Origin: Rhodococcoides kyotonense
Lineage (GTDB): Bacteria; Actinomycetota; Actinomycetes; Mycobacteriales; Mycobacteriaceae
Assembly: GCF_001645385.1 (NCBI RefSeq)
Contig: NZ_LVHI01000038.1
Span: forward strand, 60,162-124,161
Reading direction: 5' to 3'
Length of the DNA: 64,000 bases
Below the pieces are notes generated by a model. The model was given only the letters and a program-made list of their open reading frames with translations, did not search any database and was not told the DNA's origin. Below, in pieces: positions 57,902-64,000 of this stretch (positions within the stretch are counted from its first letter, which is position 1; every line of letters begins with the position of its first letter). The position numbers and the translations under genes are program-made.

Positions 57902-59689
57902 TCAGGACGCGCTCGGCGCCTCGGGGCGACCGGTGAGGAAACCCTGCACCATGTCGACGCCCAGTTCGAGGGCGACGCGTAATTCACCCGCGGTCTCGAC
58001 GCCTTCCATGATGAGGGTGGAGCCGACGTCGTGCGCGAACTTCGCGAGCGCGGCGGCTACGGCTCTGCGGGTCGGGTCGGTGTCGATACCGCGGACGAGA
58101 GAGATGTCGACTTTCAGCGCATCGGGTTTCAGCTCGACGACTTGGCGCAGACCGGAGAACCCTGCGCCGACGTCGTCCACCGAGATCCGAACCCCGGCGG
58201 CGCGCAGGCCCTCGACCGACCGCGCAACCGAACGGTAGTCGTCGACGCGTTCGTGTTCGGTGATCTCGAGATACAGCGTGCGTGAGCAGACGTGCGGTGA
58301 GAGCCTGGCGAGAAGGTCGGTGGTTCTGATGGTTTCGGCGGAAGCGTTGATCGACACGAAAGCATCGGGCGGCAGGGTGGCCATGGCGCGAAGTGCTTCG
58401 TCGATGGCGGCCAGTTCGAGACGGGGCCCGATTCCCGCCTGCGACGCGTCGCGGAACCAGATCAACGGCGACCCGTGACCGAACGGAAAGCGTGACAGCG
58501 CTTCGTAACCGACGATTTCGGTCGTCGCGGTGTCGCAGATCGGTTGGAACACCACGCTCGGGCCGCCTGCCGCGATCATCGAGTCGATTTGGTCGCGTAC
58601 CTGTAGTGGATCGATTCGGTGCACGGGCACCAGCGCCTGCGGGTGAACCTTGCTGCGGTACAGGTCGATGTCGGCGATCGCGATCAACTTGCGAAGCTGC
58701 GCCCCGGTCGTGTCCCCCCGCGTCGCGGCTTCCCCGGCCGAGCCGACACTGGCCGTGAAGGGTGGGCCGTCGACGGTTTCCTCCAGCGCGGCCCGAATCC
58801 GCCGCTCGATACCGTCGACGTCGGTTCTGGATCCGACATGGACGCAGACGAATTCGTCGCCTCCGAGCCGGGCGACGACCGTGTCCGACGACGCGGCACC
58901 GCGGAGCCGGTTCGCGACGTCGACCAGGACCGCGTCACCGGAGGGATGGCCGTAGCGGTCGTTGATCGCCTTGAACCCGTCGATGTCGATGACCAGTACG
59001 CCGATCACGATGTCCTCGCGCGGCGAGTCCGGTACGGACTCGTTGAACTCCTCGACGGCCTCGAACAGTCCGCGACGATTGAACAAGCCCGTCAACGAGT
59101 CTCGTAGCGCGACCTCGGCCTTTCTGCGGAGGTCGTGCAGATACGGCCGAACCGCGAACGGCACGACGAACAGGGCGCCCAACGTGACGCACCGCGAACC
59201 GGCCAACCACGGATCGATTCCGTCCAGAACCGACAGGACGGCGAAGACGGCGAGCGCCCCGATCGAGAACACCAGATGCAGGACCAGCATCTGCTGCGAG
59301 GTCGCCACGATCGCGAACACGGCGATGACGGCGAACATCGCACACCCGGGCATCGCGGCGAACGGTGACTCGAAAGCCAGCAGGACACCGAGGATTCCGA
59401 CGTCGGCCCACAGCACGTTGAGGGCGGCGAGACGCGGGCTGGGCCAACTGCCGAGGCACCACGCCACGGCGACAGGAACGGTCGACAGAGTGGCAAGTCC
59501 TACGAAGATCGATTCACCGGTACTGAACTGGCCCGACGGAATGACCAGCATTCCGGCCAGCCCGAACGAGAGAGTCATCGCGCCGACGAGCAGACGTGCC
59601 CATCGCTGATCGTCTGGTGCAGGGGACCACGATCGGTCACCGGTCAGCAGGTCGAACGTGGCCGACCGCGACGGGAGAATGTCGCCCAC
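57902..59689 (-). CDS. Membrane GGDEF-EAL cyclic-di-GMP protein
   Basis: This 595-residue protein has an N-terminal membrane part of about six helices (about residues 30-185), a diguanylate cyclase domain with intact GGDEF at residues 276-280 (RLGGDEFVCVH), and an EAL domain from about 365 with EAL in GYEALSRFP, the Asn in FVSINASAE, YLEITEHE, DDVGAG (for DDFG), KVDISLV and MEGVET. Both catalytic sites look usable, so net activity is open. It has the MASE-like membrane sensor form. GTG start. Confidence 0.9.
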   Translation of the reverse strand: MGDILPSRSATFDLLTGDRSWSPAPDDQRWARLLVGAMTLSFGLAGMLVIPSGQFSTGESIFVGLATLSTVPVAVAWCLGSWPSPRLAALNVLWADVGILGVLLAFESPFAAMPGCAMFAVIAVFAIVATSQQMLVLHLVFSIGALAVFAVLSVLDGIDPWLAGSRCVTLGALFVVPFAVRPYLHDLRRKAEVALRDSLTGLFNRRGLFEAVEEFNESVPDSPREDIVIGVLVIDIDGFKAINDRYGHPSGDAVLVDVANRLRGAASSDTVVARLGGDEFVCVHVGSRTDVDGIERRIRAALEETVDGPPFTASVGSAGEAATRGDTTGAQLRKLIAIADIDLYRSKVHPQALVPVHRIDPLQVRDQIDSMIAAGGPSVVFQPICDTATTEIVGYEALSRFPFGHGSPLIWFRDASQAGIGPRLELAAIDEALRAMATLPPDAFVSINASAETIRTTDLLARLSPHVCSRTLYLEITEHERVDDYRSVARSVEGLRAAGVRISVDDVGAGFSGLRQVVELKPDALKVDISLVRGIDTDPTRRAVAAALAKFAHDVGSTLIMEGVETAGELRVALELGVDMVQGFLTGRPEAPSAS

Positions 59690-59792
59690 CGATATGTGGC
59701 CTCTCGTTCTAGGACCATGTGCACCACGGGATCATCCGTGAATCACTCGATCATGTCGTATCGGCCCCGACCCGATGAAAGAAACCGTACCA

Positions 59793-59826
59793 GTGCCGGG
59801 TTCGAGTGTTCATTCGAATCCCGCAC
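59793..59826 (-). terminator. Imperfect hairpin after the kinase-like/flippase-like gene
   Basis: On the minus strand GTGCGGGATTCGA pairs with TCGAACCCGGCAC (11 of 13) around 8 bases, followed by a pyrimidine-rich run. It lies 70 bases downstream of the stop at 59896 and before the GGDEF-EAL start. The TTCGA arms resemble a tRNA T-arm, but no tRNA is present. Confidence 0.45.
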
Positions 59827-59895
59827 TTGGCTTGTCGTGTCGAAACAGTCCGCTGTCGAGCGTTCGAGACTTTCCGCCGACGGCCGTCGGTCACG

Positions 59896-62271
59896 TCAGA
59901 CCATGTCCTTGCGCGTCAACCAGCGCAGTGTCGGCCAACCGCAGAAGACCGGGAGCCAGCATGTCAGGACGCGGTACAGCAGCACCGACGGCACCGCGAC
60001 GCTCGCGGGCAGGCCGAAGGTGGCCAGGCCGCCGATCAGAGCTGCCTCGACGGCGCCGACGCCGCCGGGCGTGGGCGCGGCCGATGCGAGCGTTCCGCCG
60101 ATCATCGTCACGACGGTGACGGTCACGAAGGTGGTTCCGCCGCCGAATGCCTCGACGCTGGCCCACAGTGCGAGCGCGGCGCCGAGTGTGGTTGCAGCAC
60201 AGCCGAGAACGATCAGCAGGAATCGCTTGGGGTCCTTGGCAAGCTGTCCGAGTTCACCGAACACCTCGGTGAGCTGGGGGCGAACGGCGTTGCGCAACCA
60301 CCGCCGTAGCGTCGGGACGAACATGAACGTGCCGACGATGCCCAGTGCGACACCGGCGATCAGGTACAGAACCGTCGGATCCGGAACGAAGTGCGCGAGA
60401 TCGGCCGACGTGCCCGCGACCACGCTGAAGAACACCAACAGCGATACGTGCGTGATCACCTGGACCGACTGTTGCAGTGCGACAGCGGCCGTCGCGCGGA
60501 CAGCGCCGAGCCCGCCCTTCTGCAGGAATCGCACGCTGAGCGCCAGGCCGCCGACACCTGCGGGCGTCGTCGTGGCCGCGAACGTGTTGGCCACCTGCAT
60601 GATCGTCAGATTCTTGAAGCTGACCATGCCGAAGGCGCACGCCCACAACGCCGCGGCGGCACCGATGTACGTCAGTGCCGACACGGCGAGTCCGAGCAGT
60701 GCCCACCACCAGTTGGCCGTTCGCAGTTCGCTGACGAACGTCGGGACTGCGCTGATGAACGGGTAGGCGACGTAGACGAGTCCGATCAGCAGGACGAGTT
60801 GGATGATCTGGTTTCGCGTGAAACGTGTGACCTGCTCGGCGCGAATCTCGTCGGTGCCGGTCTGCTTCACCACCTCGTCGCGTACCGCGTTCATCACGCC
60901 GGTGCCGTCGGGTACGGACTTTCGCACCCGCGCGGGAATCGCGGAACGGGTGAGTCGTCCCGACGCGGTCAGCACGGTCTGCGTGCCCAGCGTGTCGATG
61001 GCGATGCGGACCGCGCGTTCCTCACCGAAGAGTGCCGACGTCGAAATCAACAGCTGCGCGACGTCCGACTGCATCTGAGCGTCCGACGCGCCGAGCTCGG
61101 CGTTGGAGAATCCGCCGAACAGGGCGGTCCCCTCGTCGTCTCTGAGCTCGGCGCTGCGCAGGTCACCGTGCGAGATCTGATGTGAATGCAGTATCTGCAG
61201 TCCCTTCCAGATACTGGTGGCCAGTGCGTCCTCCGACGATTCGTCGACGGGAACACCGCGCGGCGCGGTGTGTGCGTACATCGCCCAGCCGCGCGCGAGC
61301 GCCGAAACCGCCAGCGGTCTGCTGCTGGCCACGCCCAGGTCACCGATGGCGATACCCATCAGAGCGCGATGTTCGACGGCTCGTCGCATCGACGCGTGCA
61401 GTGGCGCACTCTCGCTGTTGCGGAACGACAGCCAGCGCCACGCCTGCCGGAGAGCGCCCCCGCTGCGTTGGTTCTGCCCGTACATCTCGACGACGATGTT
61501 CGGTTCCGCACCGCGCACAGCCGCGGCGAGCACGAGCGGTCCCGGCCCGGCGGGCTTCAGAACGCGGAACGAGTCGACGGGATGGCCCCGCTCGGCGAGC
61601 AGGCGAGCGGCCGCGTCGAGCGGAACCTCGAGTGCCGGGGTGCCGACGAACAGCACGATGATCGCGCCGACGCACCAGCCGACCGACAGGCCGAGCAGCG
61701 ACCGCGCAGGCACGACGGTGCTGACGAACAGGTGGATCGGGACGAACGCCAACAGCAGGAACCACCACAGCCGACGCCATCGCGCGGGCAACCAGGGGCC
61801 GGACACCGTCAGGACCGCGGCGAGCATGGCGATCCACCGGGAGTCGTCGAGGAATTGAGACAGGAACGTGTCGAGGCGGTCGGGTACGTCGAGGTGCCAT
61901 GCGGGCGTCGAGATTCCGGTGCCGGTGATGGACAACGCCAGCCCCGCGATGAGTCCTGCTGCCGCATACCCGGCCAGCAGCTTCCATTGCCGACGCGCGA
62001 TCAACCCGATCAGAATGCCGAACGGCAGAGCCAGGATCGCGACGCCGTACAACAGGTAGACGAGGTTGGACTGGTCGGGGCTGAGGACACCGACGATGTT
62101 CGACACCGACTTCTCGAGCGCGTCCCACTGCCCGCGAGTGATCAGCGACCCGGCGATGACGGCGGCCAGCAGAACGAGCGACAACACGAGACGCAGGATG
62201 TCGCTCGTGCGCCGATTCAAAGGCTGCAGCAGGCTCCCGCTGACCGGAATATCCCGCCCGTCGACCCGCAT
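59896..62271 (-). CDS. Large membrane protein: kinase-like domain plus lysyl-PG-synthase/flippase-like domain
   Basis: This 791-residue protein has an N-terminal membrane part (about 20-240), a soluble kinase-like middle (about 245-465; HSHQISHGDLRSAEL with His368 at the HRD position), and a C-terminal UPF0104/LPG_synthase_TM part (about 490-780; TTTPAGVGGLALSVRFLQKG, PTPGGVGAVEAALIGGL). The kinase-like part lacks a clear DFG (FGGF instead) and probably lacks full kinase activity. The C-terminal family includes MprF flippase domains and polyprenyl-sugar transferases. A role in moving or modifying lipids is inferred. Confidence 0.83.
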   Translation of the reverse strand: MRVDGRDIPVSGSLLQPLNRRTSDILRLVLSLVLLAAVIAGSLITRGQWDALEKSVSNIVGVLSPDQSNLVYLLYGVAILALPFGILIGLIARRQWKLLAGYAAAGLIAGLALSITGTGISTPAWHLDVPDRLDTFLSQFLDDSRWIAMLAAVLTVSGPWLPARWRRLWWFLLLAFVPIHLFVSTVVPARSLLGLSVGWCVGAIIVLFVGTPALEVPLDAAARLLAERGHPVDSFRVLKPAGPGPLVLAAAVRGAEPNIVVEMYGQNQRSGGALRQAWRWLSFRNSESAPLHASMRRAVEHRALMGIAIGDLGVASSRPLAVSALARGWAMYAHTAPRGVPVDESSEDALATSIWKGLQILHSHQISHGDLRSAELRDDEGTALFGGFSNAELGASDAQMQSDVAQLLISTSALFGEERAVRIAIDTLGTQTVLTASGRLTRSAIPARVRKSVPDGTGVMNAVRDEVVKQTGTDEIRAEQVTRFTRNQIIQLVLLIGLVYVAYPFISAVPTFVSELRTANWWWALLGLAVSALTYIGAAAALWACAFGMVSFKNLTIMQVANTFAATTTPAGVGGLALSVRFLQKGGLGAVRATAAVALQQSVQVITHVSLLVFFSVVAGTSADLAHFVPDPTVLYLIAGVALGIVGTFMFVPTLRRWLRNAVRPQLTEVFGELGQLAKDPKRFLLIVLGCAATTLGAALALWASVEAFGGGTTFVTVTVVTMIGGTLASAAPTPGGVGAVEAALIGGLATFGLPASVAVPSVLLYRVLTCWLPVFCGWPTLRWLTRKDMV

Positions 62272-62402
62272 GCTGTGTCTGTTCCTCGTCGGTTGCCTCG
62301 CTGGTTGATGTGGGGTCAACCTACCGTGCCGTGCCGTGGACCCGCGAACGTCTCCCGTGAAAATCGGTGGAATCGGACATCGCATCGGGTTACCGTCACC
62401 GA

Positions 62403-63569
62403 GTGCACATCGCCATGATCGGCTGTACCGCGCCGAGTCATATTTATCCGTCGCTCGGCCTGATCGCCGAGCTGGTGCGACGCGGACACCGCCTCACGTA
62501 CGCGGTCGGCGCATCGATGGCCGGCGTCGTCGAACCTGCTGGTGCTCAGCTCGTTTCGTTCGATTCGATACTGCCGCAGGGTGAAGCGGCCTGGCCCGAG
62601 GATCCGGCGTCGGCGATGCGGGTGTTTCTCGACGAGGCGATCGAATCGTTCCCGATTCTCACCGAGTTCTACGACGCCGACCGTCCGGATCTGTTGCTGT
62701 ACGACATCGGCGGTCTTGCGGCTCCGATCCTCGGGCGCCGCTACGGTGTTCCGGCAGTGCAGCTTTCGCCGACCTACGTCGCGTGGCGAGGCTACGAGGA
62801 CGAGATGGGTGAGGCGCTGGAGTCGATCCGGCAGTCCGATGCCGGCAGGGACTACCGCGACACCTACGCGAAGTGGTTGCAAGACAACGGGATCGAAGCC
62901 GACCCATGGGAGTGGATCACGTATCCGGAGAGCGTGCTGTCGCTGATTCCACGCGCGATGCAGCCGAATGCCGATCGGGTGCCGGGTTCGGTGCAGTTCG
63001 TCGGGCCGTGTCTCGACCCGGCTCGGATGGCAGACCAGTGCTGGAGCGCACCCGCCGGCAGGAAAACTCTGCTCGTCTCGTTCGGCACCGGATTCAACGA
63101 ACGCCCCGACTTCTATCGCCTGTGTATCGACGCGTTCCGTGACTCGGATTGGCACGTCGTCATCGCGATCGGCTACCGCGTCGACGCGGCATCTCTCGGT
63201 GAAGTGCCGTCGAACATCGAACTGCATCAACAAGTTCCGCAACTGACGGTGTTGGCGGCCGCGTCGGCGTTCGTCACACACGCCGGTATGGGCGGGTGCA
63301 CCGAGGCGCTGTGGTTCGCCGTGCCCACCGTGGCCGTTCCTCAGGCTGTCGACCAGTTCGGCAACGCGGCGATGCTCGAGGAGTTGGGCGTCGGAGTGCA
63401 ACTCGCCGACGGCGACGTCACCGCGAACGCGCTGCGTGAGGCCGTGGACACCGTCGCCGGCTCGGCGGACATCGCCGCACGACTGGCAGGCATCAGCGCC
63501 GACATCAGAGCGCACGGCGGCATCGAGAGTGCAGCAGACGCCGTCGAAGCTAGTCTTCGAGCACGCTGA
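62403..63569 (+). CDS. Macrolide-type (MGT) family 1 glycosyltransferase
   Basis: The 388-residue GT-B enzyme starts MHIAMIGCTAPSHIYPSLGL and has the C-terminal donor-binding motif FVTHAGMGGCTEALWF and VPQAVDQFGNA, the HAGxxxxxEAxxxGVP and DQ core of the MGT/UGT group. Such enzymes transfer UDP- or dTDP-sugars to macrolides, flavonoids or lipids; here the acceptor is unknown. GTG at 62403 is chosen by alignment to the family start. The 3' end overlaps the convergent small gene by 20 bases. It is divergent from the large membrane protein. Confidence 0.9.
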   Translation: MHIAMIGCTAPSHIYPSLGLIAELVRRGHRLTYAVGASMAGVVEPAGAQLVSFDSILPQGEAAWPEDPASAMRVFLDEAIESFPILTEFYDADRPDLLLYDIGGLAAPILGRRYGVPAVQLSPTYVAWRGYEDEMGEALESIRQSDAGRDYRDTYAKWLQDNGIEADPWEWITYPESVLSLIPRAMQPNADRVPGSVQFVGPCLDPARMADQCWSAPAGRKTLLVSFGTGFNERPDFYRLCIDAFRDSDWHVVIAIGYRVDAASLGEVPSNIELHQQVPQLTVLAAASAFVTHAGMGGCTEALWFAVPTVAVPQAVDQFGNAAMLEELGVGVQLADGDVTANALREAVDTVAGSADIAARLAGISADIRAHGGIESAADAVEASLRAR

Positions 63570-63918
63570 CGCTCACTCCGTACGGCAGGAACCGCACCTT
63601 GCGCGTCGGATCAGTGTTGTCCTTGTGCGCACGCAGCGCGTCGAGTTCCGTCGCGAAGACCTGGTCGATGCGTGCGGAACCGTCGTCGGCTGCGGTGTAG
63701 ATCGCCCACACGCCGTCGCCCTTCGCGCCCGTCGTCTCGGGCTCCGGGGCAGGCCGCGACGGCGTCTCGCCGAAGAACGCGCCCCAGGGCGTTCCCCCGC
63801 CGGATTGTCCGATGAACTTGCCCACCTGGTCGACGACGTCGCGCAGTCCGTCGCTCGCCTCTTTCGCGAAGCGATCGAAGTCCTCGGGGTCGATTCCGAA
63901 AGGTCCGTTGTTGGTCAT
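63550..63918 (-). CDS. Small conserved protein of unknown function
   Basis: The 122-residue product starts MTNNGPFGIDPEDFDRFAKE, has an amphipathic helix with DVVDQVGKFIGQSGGG, a Pro-rich linker and a C-terminal beta domain GDGVWAIYTAADDGSARIDQ ending VRFLPYGVSVSV. No catalytic motif is recognised. The two-part form resembles small mycolata proteins seen next to envelope genes. ATG at 63918 fits; the frame runs to 63996. Its end overlaps the glycosyltransferase by 20 bases. Confidence 0.65.
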   Translation of the reverse strand: MTNNGPFGIDPEDFDRFAKEASDGLRDVVDQVGKFIGQSGGGTPWGAFFGETPSRPAPEPETTGAKGDGVWAIYTAADDGSARIDQVFATELDALRAHKDNTDPTRKVRFLPYGVSVSVLED

Positions 63919-64000
63919 GTCTCCAGTGTGCGCTCGCTGTACGTCGACGCGCACCTCGGATCGCTCTCCGTCGCGCAGGTTGCAGCAGGCGCGCACGTTG

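Noticed and set aside
59793..59826. tRNA or tRNA remnant (TTCGA-containing arms)
   Set aside because: Only a T-arm-like hairpin is present; acceptor, D and anticodon arms cannot be formed.

Overview
The window is 64 kb of GC-rich actinobacterial chromosome, most probably from Rhodococcus or a close mycolic-acid-containing relative. Three things point there: the rpsF-ssb-rpsR-rplI cluster followed by dnaB, protein sequences very close to the mycobacterial S6, S18, L9 and DnaB, and many regulator/oxidoreductase pairs and envelope proteins of mycolata type. I saw no tRNA, rRNA, insertion sequence, prophage or CRISPR array. Genes are dense on both strands, and many neighbours overlap by ATGA or TGATG.

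Layout. 1-1.9 kb: the C-terminal end of a WD40 protein and two LuxR-type regulators with related HTH domains. 2-5.2 kb: a GT87-like membrane glycosyltransferase divergent from rpsF-ssb-rpsR-rplI, which ends in a clear terminator. 5.4-9.9 kb: a SulP transporter fused to a beta-carbonic anhydrase, then an 866-base gene-free stretch with a 91-base tandem repeat and a cluster of DnaA-box-like sites, then an intein-free dnaB. 10-25.5 kb: mixed accessory metabolism. It holds a flavodoxin-fold oxidoreductase with its TetR, an SDR, an AAA ATPase, two alpha/beta hydrolases, a LysR regulator, type II NADH dehydrogenase, a DGPF-protein/ECF42-type sigma/FAD-oxidase operon, a PucR-type regulator overlapping an EAL phosphodiesterase gene, and a DUF998 protein.

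25.6-33.4 kb: a complete kdpFABCDE potassium-uptake operon, preceded by a second tiny membrane peptide and a direct-repeat promoter region. 33.4-47.5 kb: gamma-glutamyltransferase, a HadA-like dehydratase, an HTH-Clp_N fusion protein behind tandem operators, an efflux pump with TetR and MarR regulators, a thioredoxin-reductase-like protein divergent from a split transketolase, a two-domain membrane hydrolase, a metallo-beta-lactamase-fold protein, a GDSL lipoprotein and a LysE exporter.

47.5-55.1 kb: a five-gene operon (APC permease, two DUF1989 proteins, a carboxyltransferase, allophanate hydrolase) divergent from a TetR gene. It looks like guanidine/urea nitrogen scavenging, but the carboxylase lacks its biotin carboxylase and biotin carrier domains. 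55.1-64 kb: an MHS-type transporter, a spermidine-synthase-like protein, an ABM monooxygenase, a GGDEF-EAL protein, a large membrane protein combining a degenerate kinase-like domain with a lysyl-PG-synthase/flippase-like domain, a macrolide-type glycosyltransferase and a small conserved protein.

The observations I find most worth following are the HTH-Clp_N gene with two 19-base operators over a leaderless promoter, the guanidine-type operon without a biotin carboxylase, the DnaA-box-like cluster and tandem repeats before dnaB, and the pseudokinase-flippase-like membrane protein.
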